NCBI RefSeq assembly: GCF_964019385.1
Contig: NC_088644.1
Span: forward strand, 40,347,425-40,411,424
Source: Sycon ciliatum
Taxonomy: Eukaryota; Porifera; Calcarea; Leucosolenida; Sycettidae
Length of the DNA stretch: 64,000 nt
Direction of reading: 5' to 3'
Both the position numbers and the translations under genes were made by a program. Shown here piece after piece: positions 33,089-43,059 of this stretch (positions within the stretch are counted from its first letter, which is position 1; each line of letters begins with the position of its first letter). Under the pieces are notes generated by a model that was given only the letters and a program-made list of their open reading frames with translations, did not search any database and was not told the origin of the DNA.

Positions 33089-36070
33089 TCACTCATCGAA
33101 AACATTTTCAAAAAGGAGCTGTTTTAACCGGGTACATTGTGGCCCGTCATTAAGAAGGCAGGCAAGATGGGCGTTAAATGCAGAAGACGTATTGCAAGAC
33201 TTCATTTCGAAGGGCAGAGCATTCCAAAGTAAAGCAATCCTACTAGACAATGAGCGATACCCGCATGCAGTCTTATATCGGCATAACGAAAGATTATTTG
33301 CAGAAGAGCCGCGAGTGGTGTAAGCAGGTGTACTGTGCCTACAAAATAGAGAATCTAAACTGGCAACCGGGTGAGCTACTTTACACTGAAAGATAAATTT
33401 AATGAATAACTGTAAGAAACGGTGGTCCAGAGGACATAGCTTAAGAGAGTGGTAAAGGGGGTCCACGTCAGCACAGTAATGGGCACCACAGGCAGCTCGG
33501 ATCGCACGACGGTGAACAGCAAATAGGCGCCCACGGTCTTTTGCAGATAAGCAGGGTAAGAACGATTGAAATGCAAATTCTAGATCAGATTGAATTACGC
33601 ATAGCACATAAAGGCGACAAGCGCACGGGGACAGTTGACGAAAAGAACGCCGTAGAGCACCAATTTTGCGTGACACCTTGGCAACAAGCTTATCACAATG
33701 AGGTGTGAACGAGAGCTTGTTGTCAATTACAACCCCCAGACAGCGAGCACTGGACACTTCTGTCAGCACTTTACCATCGATACAGATAGTGGGCGTGGGA
33801 CAGACCGGCGAGCGCTTGGGAGCGATGAACATTACAACAGTCTTATTCTCATTGATAGTCAGGCCAAGTTGCTGAAGATCAGTAGCGAGTGCTGATAACG
33901 TGTGGGAAACTAAATCTGCAGCCTCCTTTGCCGTCGGACAGGATGCGTACACCGTTTTGTCGTCCGCAAAAGCGAGCAATTTCGTCCCGGATGTGTCAGC
34001 AGTTGCAGGAAGGCGGCGAACATAGATGTTAAACAGAGTTGGGCCCAAGACACTGCCTTGCGGGACCCCACGAGTGACAGGTAGAAATGGAGAGACCTCA
34101 CCGCACCTGAGGACCCGCTGGGCTCTGCCAGAAAGGTAGGATTTAAACCATGAGAGTGCTGATCCGCTGATACCAATCTCGTGCAAAGCCAAGAGTAGCT
34201 GCTGATGCTGCACACGATCGAACGCTTTACTAAGGTCAACAAACGCGACAGCAGAGGTCAGGCTCTGGTCCCGAGCAAGACACCAGTCATTAGTTGCCAA
34301 AGAGAGCAGTTGATGGACGGAGCGATTTGGGCGGAACCCAAATTGGTGATCATGTAGGAATGCAGTCGAGTCCAGGTGACAGAATAGTTGCGACATTACC
34401 ACAGATTCCAACACTTTGGACAGGATCGACGTCAGCGAAACTGGGCGGTAGCTCGTTGCGTTGTAGACGTCGGTCTGAGCGGATTTTGGGATCGGGCTGA
34501 TGTTGGCTCGCTTAAAGGCAGAAGGAAACACTCCACTGCTAAGAGACGCGCTGAAGATTTGTGCCAAAGAAGGCGCCAAGGAGGACGCCATGGCCTTGAG
34601 GAAACCAGGCAGAAGGCCATCTGGACCCGGTGCCTTGCACGGTATAAGGGAGCGAAGAGCACGCTCTACCTCTGTAGTACTGACCCGATCGAAAGAGGTC
34701 AATGCATCTTCAAGGACCGGTCCAGACGGCAGGTCGTACGTGCTTGTGGGGTCGTGGACTATAGCATGGAAGTGGTCATTCAGGTTAGGTGCAAGAATGG
34801 GAGACGACTTTGGTTTACGCTTTGTCACATAGTTGATTGTAGCCCATAAGCGACGCGGAGATTTTCTGTATTCGGCACAAATTCTCTGATAGTGCTGGTT
34901 CCGCAGACGACGATAGAGATTGTTACATTGGGTGCGAAGGCGCTGAAAGCTGTTGTAACGCTTGGTGTCTGTGGAACCTCCCTTGCGCCACGTGCGAAAG
35001 GCCGCTTTGCGCCTCCGAATTAGTGCTTGTAGCTCTGACGTAACAAAGGGGCACTTTCGACGAGGAGCATGTCGGTAATGCTTAGGCGGTTTATATGGCG
35101 CTACCAAATCCAGCACTGAGTCAACTTTACTTGTCCATTCGTCAACCATACTATTCACGCTGGAAGAGAGAGAGAAAGTACAGAGGTTTGCGGACTCTAA
35201 GAGGGTCTCCAATTGCTTGATATCGGTGTTGGAAAAGTCCCGACTGGGCAGGCGCTGGTTGCAGTCAGTCGGGAAAGAGTAGGGATCGGGGGTGGTCAAG
35301 GTTGCACATACCAAACAGTGATCGGAGTGCTCAAAGTCATGAACAATACCGCCTGAGACAGCATCTGTATTACTTAGAATGTAGTCGATTGACGATGACG
35401 ACTTCGGACAAACACGAGTTGGGTCGTGAATACAGTTTAGAAAGTTAAAGGGCAAAAGAAAGTTGGTAAGGAGAGACGAGTAGAGCTGGGATGTAGGTTG
35501 GAGAGAATCCACGTTCAGGTCACCCATTAGCACCAACGAGTTACCCTGGAGTTCTGTCAGTTCCTGCGCCAGGGAAGTCCAAAACGATGCTGGGGAATTC
35601 GGGGGTCTGTAGAGGCAACCAAGATGGAAGGGAGCAGCATTGCGTCGCCGGCGAGATGTAAGCCAGAGCATTTCAAAATTATTTGAGCTTTGTAGCAAGT
35701 GCCGGGTAAAGCCAAGTCTAGTGCTGGTGTACACACAGACGCCTCCCGCCTTGCGGCAGGGGACTGAAAGACCACTAAGGCAAGGGCAGCTTCGTGGACA
35801 CTCTCGGTCGCGCCGGAACAGCGTGTACCCGTCAATAGCTAGTTCTGAGTCAGCTACTGTATTGTCAAGCCAGGTTTCAGTAATAGCGAGAACATCCAGG
35901 GAATGGTCGGAGATGAGTGATTGAATTTCATGGAGTTTATGTCTGAGGCTACGCACATTTAAATGACCGATATTGATGTTATGATTAGTATGATGACTGG
36001 GTAGAGATATTGGTGGTGGAGGATGTGATCTGGGGGTGAACGGTGGTGCGAGTGGATTTAGAGGAGACAT
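33089..36070 (-). CDS. LINE ORF2: APE endonuclease plus reverse transcriptase, intact
   Basis: An uninterrupted 993-codon ORF. The N-terminal endonuclease shows LNVRSLRHKLHEIQSL, AITETWLD, LYRPPNSPASFW and MGDLNVDSL. The RT shows CKAPGPDGLLPGFL, YRPVSLTSILSKVLE, VDLSKAFDRVQHQQLL, RGVPQGSVLGPTLF and the catalytic FADDKTVYAS motif, then a C-terminal segment ending KQLLFENVFDE. The length is normal for CR1/L2-type ORF2. With no stops or frameshifts it is recent, and the enzyme could be functional. ORF1 ends two bases upstream, at 36073, so the ORFs are nearly contiguous and translation by reinitiation is plausible. The full EN-RT order and 3' tail make this the best-preserved retroelement in the window. 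Confidence 0.9.
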   Translation of the reverse strand: MSPLNPLAPPFTPRSHPPPPISLPSHHTNHNINIGHLNVRSLRHKLHEIQSLISDHSLDVLAITETWLDNTVADSELAIDGYTLFRRDRECPRSCPCLSGLSVPCRKAGGVCVYTSTRLGFTRHLLQSSNNFEMLWLTSRRRRNAAPFHLGCLYRPPNSPASFWTSLAQELTELQGNSLVLMGDLNVDSLQPTSQLYSSLLTNFLLPFNFLNCIHDPTRVCPKSSSSIDYILSNTDAVSGGIVHDFEHSDHCLVCATLTTPDPYSFPTDCNQRLPSRDFSNTDIKQLETLLESANLCTFSLSSSVNSMVDEWTSKVDSVLDLVAPYKPPKHYRHAPRRKCPFVTSELQALIRRRKAAFRTWRKGGSTDTKRYNSFQRLRTQCNNLYRRLRNQHYQRICAEYRKSPRRLWATINYVTKRKPKSSPILAPNLNDHFHAIVHDPTSTYDLPSGPVLEDALTSFDRVSTTEVERALRSLIPCKAPGPDGLLPGFLKAMASSLAPSLAQIFSASLSSGVFPSAFKRANISPIPKSAQTDVYNATSYRPVSLTSILSKVLESVVMSQLFCHLDSTAFLHDHQFGFRPNRSVHQLLSLATNDWCLARDQSLTSAVAFVDLSKAFDRVQHQQLLLALHEIGISGSALSWFKSYLSGRAQRVLRCGEVSPFLPVTRGVPQGSVLGPTLFNIYVRRLPATADTSGTKLLAFADDKTVYASCPTAKEAADLVSHTLSALATDLQQLGLTINENKTVVMFIAPKRSPVCPTPTICIDGKVLTEVSSARCLGVVIDNKLSFTPHCDKLVAKVSRKIGALRRSFRQLSPCACRLYVLCVIQSDLEFAFQSFLPCLSAKDRGRLFAVHRRAIRAACGAHYCADVDPLYHSLKLCPLDHRFLQLFIKFIFQCKVAHPVASLDSLFCRHSTPAYTTRGSSANNLSLCRYKTACGYRSLSSRIALLWNALPFEMKSCNTSSAFNAHLACLLNDGPQCTRLKQLLFENVFDE

Positions 36071-36072
36071 GT

Positions 36073-36657
36073 TTACTGATTGGAACCGTGGGCGACTCGA
36101 TCAGTCTCCCAATACCACTTCCGCACAGTGAAATCCTCGGGCCAGAACTCCTTGTCCAACACTTTCGCCGTGTACGTTTCAGGAACCACCAGGTGTGCGT
36201 ACGAAAGTCCGAAGTACTTTGTTGCGGAAATGGAGCACTTGATAACTTCCACTTGCTTCTTCTGACACCATTTCGCGATAGCGTCAGCTGAGCAGCTGGG
36301 ATCAATGTTTCCCACATGGATTGAACTGCATTTCACACGGCGACCTGCAACGAGACGGTCAGACGTGCCAGAGGGTTGTTTGGGCGGCTTGTGGTAATAT
36401 GATACCACTCTGGTTTTCTGTGGGACTGGCTGGGCTGGGTTAGGGCTTGTACGACGTGGGTGTACACTAGAGCTAGAGGGGGGTCCGGAAGATTGCAGGG
36501 TAGCAGCATAGGATTGCGCACCATAGCCCGTGCTTGTCCCCGTTTCATCAAGTGGCGTATGTGCATGTGTTTGACCTTTTGCAAGGTGCGTGCCTCCCGT
36601 AGCATGCAAGGCAGCCTCCCCGCTTTTTTTTAGGACGGCTAGCTCGGTCTGTACGGC
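36073..36657 (-). pseudogene. LINE ORF1, C-terminal part
   Basis: The open frame extends upstream of the first methionine (VAVQTELAVLKKSGEAALHA), so the N-terminus has been separated. It contains a basic Pro/Ser-rich segment and a C-terminal alpha/beta domain (VKCSSIHVGNIDPSCSADAI, YFGLSYAHLVVPETY, FWPEDFTVRKWYW) related to the ORF1 end at 12.7 kb. Its stop is two bases from the ORF2 start. Confidence 0.65.
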
Positions 36658-38785
36658 AACAAGTATAGGATATTACCCAAGTACGAGGGTGTTACCTCCC
36701 GAATATCATCCCGACCAGGGAGTAGTACAATACCATAATGGTATTGTACTACTCCCTGATCCCGACTGCGTAGCAGGAGGGATGATATGAGGGTACGGTA
36801 ACACCCGAGTACGCGGGTCAATATCCTACTTCAAACGACCCACGTGCCCATTGCTAGGTTACGACCAATCAGCAGCCTCGGAGAGCGGGCTTTGATATTC
36901 CATCAAAGCCCGCTGTCATTGATAACCTGTACGAGAAAACCATCAAAGCCCGCTGCCATTGGCAACTGTACGACAAAACCATCAAAGCCCTGATCATGCC
37001 CAATCTCAGTCTTTTCAAGGTGATCTGGCTATAAGAACAAGAAACCGATAGGGGTGGTGGTCGGGGATGCGGTGGCTCTCAACTTGTGGAGTTGGAAATC
37101 TAGCTCCAGCACCGCAGAACTCTCAGCAGTATGCAGCGTGAGCAAGGCGTGTATGGTGGAAGTGAAAATACTTCCGTGACTCTTCAGCCACGTCTGGCTC
37201 TTGACACGGATTCCTGAGAAATTTCTCACGAAACAGGTTTTACATTACTTTCCCTTTGCTGTAATCTCTGTGTGAAACTTACGAACGGGACGAAAACGAC
37301 ATGCACTTTAGACTTCAGGCTGCTCTGAAATCCCAAACGAAAGGCCGACATTGTCCACACTCGAGATCACCCAAAGAATGAAGCGAGTTTGATTCAAAAT
37401 CAAAAAAAATGTTGGGGATCGTCTGAAGCATATTCAAGCGAGGTACAGTCGGGCTTGATGACTGATCAAAGCCCTCGGGCCCAGCCCTTGGGCCTACGGC
37501 CCTCGGGCTGGACCCTTGGGCTTTGATCAGCCATCAAGCCCTCTGTACCTCGCTTGATTATCTACTTATCCCAGGTACATCTACGCATTTTGGGGATCGA
37601 CGCAACTCCGTTCTGAATACAATTACCAAGGTACAGCTATACCAAAAACAAGATGCTGCCTTTCTTTTCAATCCAGTCAAGGTTTGAGAGCGATGGAGCT
37701 CGGGAGACAAGTTGCATTTTAGTAGTTGGACTAGAGAATTGACGAAGATTGCACTGTTATGAAACATAGTCATTTGGTTCAAAGTAAGGGCCATACTTCA
37801 AGTCACGGCGAGATACAACGTCATTGTGGATGCTGGTGCTGACTTCCTTGTCATTGGATCGGCGTGGAACTTTCAACGGTTTGGGATCCTTGCTGAACAC
37901 TGTCCGTGCAGGCAGTAACCACATTGTACATATCGTCGGACATAGGCACCAGTGAGCAAAGTGCATTTCGTTGTATCAAGACTCTTGATTGTATCACTAT
38001 CGGCCACTATGCAATCAGAAGAACGTTGATCTTGTTATATTATAGGCATACTGGATTTGTAGCAGCATCTACGTTTTAGATTGTTCTTGTGGTAATCGTG
38101 CTGGATACGATGTCATGATAATCACTGCGGGTCGCATCTTGCATCCATATCTTATCTACATCACACATGGATTGCTGAGCTCTTCTTCTTTCACACTGTT
38201 GAATATTCTGTACAAGATTTTTCCTCTCACTTTCACGTCTTGTACTTTTCGAGTTGTTGCGGTATCTCTCCTTGCAATTACATGTAGTAATTTTCACTCG
38301 GATGGTGATACTTTGTGTAGTTTTCGAGTTTACAAAGAGTGAATGAGAACTGATGCACTTCGAAGTCTCCTTTGTGTCGTAGTGTTGAGTTGAATAGTGA
38401 TTGGAGTTCGTTGTTTGTTTGTGTGGAATCTGGTTTTGGACGTAGTCGCGGAGGTAAGTTCTCTCCGTTCACTTTTACTGTACCGACGGTGCACTCTGCA
38501 TTGGCATGCTCCCACCCTCTCACGGTTCTGTGTAGTGCATTTTGTCACTGGGTTCTGATCCAAAGGACTCCAGTGGCAAGATGCATTGCATCGAATCGAG
38601 AGAGGGTGGGGGCATGCCAATGCAGGGTGCACCGTAGTAGGTACGGTAAAAGTGAACCCAGTTAATAATGAATATCATCCCGCGCGGGATTGTATTGGCT
38701 ATTATTTCCCGGTCAGCAAGGCTCCTGATTGGCTGAAACAGGCCTATAGTACCGTACCATGGGATAAGATCAACTCTCAACTCCT
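36658..38785. repeat. 2.1-kb block of foldback DNA splitting LINE ORF1
   Basis: The block contains a 163-bp near-perfect palindrome (36666-36828; ends TAGGATATT), short direct repeats of CATCAAAGCCCGCTG (about 36901-36990), a 124-bp hairpin (37434-37557; TCAAGCGAGGTACAG inverted) and a foldback unit with arms 38467-38521 and 38602-38657. Small ORFs in it are unassigned. The ORF1 N-terminus lies on one side and the C-terminal part on the other. Confidence 0.6.
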
Positions 38786-39109
38786 GTACGTTCTTTTTCA
38801 AATCCACGACTTCTCTATTCGTCTCGTGGAATTTGTCCTCCATTCCCTTCATGGCGGTTATTCCCGCCTTCAACTCCCTTACTACATCTGTGAGGTCTGA
38901 CAGGGCTGAGCACAGGCTCGAAACAGCATGATCGCTACCAGAGAGACTTACACCATTGTAGGTGGCGTCCTGCGATGCCCTCAGTGCAGCAACAAGTTCG
39001 GTCCTCGTGGCTTTCCGCGGGACGTCCAGACCACGGTGTCGGATGAGGTCCCTCAGCTCTGAGTCGATGAGAATAGCAATGTCCACTTTGTCAGTGGACT
39101 TGTCAGCCA
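38786..39109 (-). pseudogene. LINE ORF1, N-terminal part
   Basis: From the ATG at 39109 (MADKSTDKVDIAILIDSEL) the sequence is charged, with a heptad-rich, coiled-coil-like segment (LSDLTDVVRELKAGI, NREVVDLKKNVQELRV). It leaves this pattern at about 38786. LINE ORF1 proteins commonly begin with a coiled coil. The assignment to the same ORF1 as 36073-36657 is inferred from strand, order and the continued heptads. Confidence 0.5.
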
Positions 39110-39371
39110 TACTGGATACAAGGCAAAAAGTATTCCGAGGGCCAAAGGCCCAGGGAATCACGAAAAAAAGGGGGTACTTTCCGGGAGCTCCAAAAAAGGC
39201 TACCGCTCTCAACCGTCTCAGTACAGGTATTTATATACTTGTACATTGTAACAACACGGTGCAAGGAGTGGTAGATCTACATCATACATGATTGTGGTAG
39301 TAAAACAGAGAGGTTCCAGGCTGTCCAAGAGAGTGCTCAATACCGAGAGGCAGAGCTAGTTCAAACAGGAT

Positions 39372-39936
39372 GAGGGGTAATCGGATTATGTCGGCATATT
39401 TTTTTGGCACAACCAGGTCCTTTTTTGAGAAGAAGCATTATGCCTCCAATTATACCTTCAATAATTGAAGGCATAATGTATGGCATGATCAGGTCCTTTT
39501 TGAGAAGGAGCATAAATGGCATCCGAAAAACAAGGGCAGATGCCCGATGAGGCTGTTATATACACACCTGCTATTGAAGGACCATACATAGCGCTTCTTG
39601 TTGATTTGGAATAATATTTTAGCAGCCACTATACATTACATGTACATGTAGGACATCTCCCAAAAGTTCAGCATTTGCTTGTGAATTTGGTATTCCTCTT
39701 GCATATTATTGCCTGGTACTTCGACAAAGCTCCCAGTCCACATCCTGACAATGGTCTGAGTCCTTTTTTCATGACGATTATCTGTTCTTTAGGTCTTTTT
39801 CGTGAAGCATACATGTACATGTCTAAAAGCATAATTGGCTGTTTTCTCGAGCATTCCGGCATTATCCGCCAAGGCCTATCGAGCATCCGCTAGAGCATAA
39901 TCTGGCCATTTTCCGAGCATAATCCCCTTACCCCTA
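39372..39936. mobile_element. hAT-type MITE with 8-bp duplication AACRGGAT
   Basis: The left end is AGGGGTAATCGGATTATG and the right end, read inward, is AGGGGTAAGGGGATTATG. Flanks AACAGGAT (39364-39371) and AACGGGAT (39937-39944) match at seven of eight bases. Inside, GGCATTATCCGCCAAGGCCTA at about 39858-39878 is the terminus of the 18.45-kb family, so this copy is a mosaic or carries a nested end. Confidence 0.65.
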
Positions 39937-39993
39937 AACGGGATCAGTACTGGTTTATACATACATGTACATGGACATGTACACAGCTTAGGA

Positions 39994-40447
39994 GGCGTTC
40001 GATTTGTCTTCATCAACGGTTCGAACAAATTTTTAAAAGAGATTAGTTGAAGTGTCCCAGTAGAACGGTTTCTGTCGTTTTGGAGTTTTTCGGTGGAATT
40101 GTCATGGCCATAATGACGTCCGATCAGATCGACAATCTCGACGTACATGTACAGTAGCTACATGTACATGTACATGTAGCTACTGTATTCCAAACTCGGC
40201 CTCTTCAGAAAAATGAAACTCCACAACCTCATCCGATGGGAGAAGTGGATCAGTTCCGAAGAGTTTGGAATAGCTACATGTACGCCGAGATGGTTGATCT
40301 GACAGGACGTCATTATCATGATTATCGCCATGACAATTCCACTGAAAACTCTAAAAATGATCGAGAAACCGTTCTAAGACACTTCAACTACAATCTCTTT
40401 AAAAAATTGTTCGAACAGTCTGTTGATGAACACGAACGCCCTGCATG
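39994..40447. repeat. Inverted duplication of a short coding-like sequence
   Basis: Two arms (about 39994-40207 and 40256-40447) face each other. Both encode a diverged version of the same peptide: minus strand YVEIVDLIGRHYGHDNSTEK, plus strand YAEMVDLTGRHYHDYRHDNS. The left arm has gained TACATG repeats at 40140-40180. The protein family is not recognised. Confidence 0.6.
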
Positions 40448-41368
40448 ATTTTAGCATGGTTGTCCCTTCTCAACCACGTCATGATGAATGTGATAAAAAT
40501 CTAGGGAGCACTCACACCGCGTACCGTGTACCTAGTACCTGTATACGTATGTATTACATAATGTAATACATAATGTATGTCAGTCGTTGCAGTATAATCA
40601 TGATAATACTATAAAGTATAATAAATTTTGCCACGACGTAGATCTACCATGCCCATGAATGAAAGGAACAGTGTCTTATCAATCACTCAAGATCTGTTTT
40701 ACACTGTTACCTACAATGTACTTACACCGTTACTTCTACCATGATTGTAGCTAACTACGTTATTACTTGTTACTGTGCAAGTAGTTTAGTTCAGGAGCAG
40801 GACGGAGGCAGTGGTCATGAATGAGGCTAGGAGGGCTAGACTGCGCTTGGCAGTCCGTCATTACGCGTGCGATGGGACCCCGGGAGAGCACTCTGATTTG
40901 GAGAAGGGAAAGAAAAATGGCCAAAATGACCGAAATGAAGCGGAACAACAATTCTGTCGTCATGTAGACATGGTGAGGGCGCAACCGTTATTGGCTCATA
41001 CTGTCATAGTCATACCGACAAATCGTCCCTGCTAGCATGCTAGTAGTAGCGGCCTTCCACTAGCAGTCACTACTGACTGAGCTTGCTACTACCCGCAGTG
41101 CCTTGACCAACTGACCAACTGCAGGTTCGTTTCTACATAGGTTCTAGCAGATCAAGCGGCAATCCAGCACTGACTAGCATCGCCGTGCTTGAGGAGAAGA
41201 CAGGAGAACAAAAGGTAGCTGGACTGAACCAACATTTTCCGATTTCTGTCAGCATTTCGGAGCTCAAGGTAGAAGTGCTGGTAGATAATAATAATAAATA
41301 TTATAAGTAATTAGTTAGTTCCTGCACGCAGTGACTGTGAGCCAGTCACCTGCCCAGTCGAACCCGCA
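40448..41368. other. 5' flank of the ankyrin/SOCS-box gene, no gene recognised
   Basis: AT-rich DNA; a 74-codon plus ORF at 40811-41035 is unassigned. The last 200 bp before the ATG at 41369 presumably hold the promoter and 5' UTR, but no clear TATA box or initiator is visible. Confidence 0.4.
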
Positions 41369-42781
41369 ATGGCAGCACCAGCGCTGACTCGTGGCATCTA
41401 CAAGGAATTGCAGAAGGTGGCAGATGAAGTCAACCAACAAGCTGCACTTCATGCCAAGCAAGCTAGTGGAGGCGGATCGACAGAGGACGTGAACAGATCC
41501 AGGAATGGAGCGGCCGTGCGCCCTCTGCAGCGTGCCAGACTGCTCATGCGTTCGATTGAGGCGGGTCAGTGTGAGAACGTGAAAACTCTACTTAGTGCAG
41601 GTCGTGTTGACCCAAATGGTGTACTTGAACGACCCAAAGGTTGCAGATACTCTGGGCATCTAGCTAGTGATGCCTTCGTATGCGTTTCGCCACTATGGTT
41701 GGCTGCAGCCTTGGGTGAGCACATGATAGTGTCTGCACTGGTTGAGGCAGGGGCTCTCATTCTCTCCTGTATCGTGATGCGTGGACGGCTGGTCACAGTG
41801 TCGCCATGGCAGATCGCCATGGGCAACCACCGCGTGTTGCAAGCTCTCCACGCCGACGGCAGGAATCCGATTCCTTTTATGGAAGCCATTCGCGTGGCTC
41901 TGTTCGGCAGTGAGGAGGCATTGGAGGTATGCCTGCGCCCAGGTGCGCTACGCTGGAACGACAGGAGCATCAATGCTGACGAGCTCCTATCAGAGTTTAT
42001 TCGCAGAGAGAAATCGAGGCAATTTCTATCGGTGCCTTGCCCCACGGATGAGGACTTGCTGTGTCGAGCTGTGCTGGTACAGTACTTCCTGCTGAGGATC
42101 TGCACGTTGGACAAGCCCAGTGCCAGCAGAGATCTTTTACCTACCCTGCTGACAATGGGCGCCAGTGCTAACGGATGGAGTCACCGCCACTTCAGCTTCC
42201 TCTATCGGGCCGTCGAGAAGGTCTGTAAAGTGGGAACAGAGGAGAGCAAGAAAGGCTACCCGATCCGTTTCATGAGTATACCACAGCCAATGTATGACCT
42301 GGACAAAAACTTCCTGACGGGTGCGGCAAGCTTCATTTGTCCCCGGTGTTTGGAGAAGTGTGTACTGCAGAGGGCCGGGAAAGCAGAAGCGGCAGGGAGT
42401 GCTTTGCTGATTGGATCCGCGTGGAGCGCTCCGTGTCTGCTTCCGGTGGTGATGCGCTACTGCACAGCCAAGGGAGATGCTGATGACGAGCTGGTGCAGT
42501 ACCTCCTAACCTGTAGTGATGTGCCTTGGCTGGAAACTCTCCAGGAGATACCCTGGGCGGACGGTCTCCTACACGACGGTCACACCTGCGACCATGCCAA
42601 CCTGAGTGAAGAGCAACGGCGTGTATCCTTGTCCATGTGTACCTTTGCTGGGTCAGGCGCCGAGAGCCTCAAGTCCCTGTGTCGCACCGCCGTTCTCAGT
42701 CGAATGCCCGCTGATGACCAGCTAGGTGCAATGGGCAAGCTGCCGCTTCATCCCTTTTTGAAGGCATATCTATTGTGTTGA
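41369..42781 (+). CDS. Ankyrin-repeat SOCS-box protein (ASB-like), single exon
   Basis: An intact 470-residue protein. Ankyrin-like helices begin at about residue 50 (ARLLMRSIEAGQCENVKTLLSAGRVDPNG), followed by VSPLWLAAALGEHMIVSALVEAGA (about 105-130) and weaker repeats, including LLPTLLTMGASANGWSHRH. The C-terminus is a SOCS box: BC-box SLKSLCRTAVLSRM from residue 433 and a Cul5-box-like LPLHPFLKAYL at the end. Known ASB proteins bind Elongin B/C through this box and act as substrate receptors of Cullin5-RING ubiquitin ligases; the substrate here is unknown. The chosen start is the first ATG of the frame. The gene lacks introns yet is intact among decayed repeats, so it is under constraint or is a recent retrocopy. 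A 3-kb minisatellite starts 280 bp downstream. Confidence 0.82.
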   Translation: MAAPALTRGIYKELQKVADEVNQQAALHAKQASGGGSTEDVNRSRNGAAVRPLQRARLLMRSIEAGQCENVKTLLSAGRVDPNGVLERPKGCRYSGHLASDAFVCVSPLWLAAALGEHMIVSALVEAGALILSCIVMRGRLVTVSPWQIAMGNHRVLQALHADGRNPIPFMEAIRVALFGSEEALEVCLRPGALRWNDRSINADELLSEFIRREKSRQFLSVPCPTDEDLLCRAVLVQYFLLRICTLDKPSASRDLLPTLLTMGASANGWSHRHFSFLYRAVEKVCKVGTEESKKGYPIRFMSIPQPMYDLDKNFLTGAASFICPRCLEKCVLQRAGKAEAAGSALLIGSAWSAPCLLPVVMRYCTAKGDADDELVQYLLTCSDVPWLETLQEIPWADGLLHDGHTCDHANLSEEQRRVSLSMCTFAGSGAESLKSLCRTAVLSRMPADDQLGAMGKLPLHPFLKAYLLC

Positions 42782-42924
42782 AATTACGTGTAAAAAAAGA
42801 ACTTGAGAATATTCCTACAGCATGCGTGTTCACTACTGAGTGTTACTCTGGTCTTGCCCGCCGCGGTTGCATACTGACCTTCTCCGAAGAACTACTACTA
42901 GATGCTTCTCGACAATGTTTACCT

Positions 42925-42943
42925 CCCCCCCCCCCCCCCCCCT
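42925..42943. repeat. Poly-C tract
   Basis: An uninterrupted run of about 18 C lies between the SOCS-box gene and the minisatellite. Confidence 0.9.
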
Positions 42944-43059
42944 AAGTCTGGCTTCTGCGTGCTGCCGTATTTGCCTGCTGATCGTTTCAGCACCCTTACC
43001 TGCCTGGAGTACGCTATCCCAGCACATCGCGAACTTGATCGGTTGATGCATTCCGAGTG

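Larger units (their letters stand above)
32846..39230 (-). mobile_element. CR1/L2-type LINE with intact ORF2 and interrupted ORF1
   Basis: Read on the minus strand, ORF1 starts at 39109, ORF2 covers 36070-33089, and the 3' end closes with (ATACC)n at 32846-32862. ORF1 is split by a block of foldback sequence at about 36658-38785. The 5' boundary is only approximate. Confidence 0.75.

Noticed and set aside
36073-36609. Host gene encoding a 178-residue protein
   Set aside because: It is two bases upstream of LINE ORF2, on the same strand, and resembles the ORF1 end of the other LINE.
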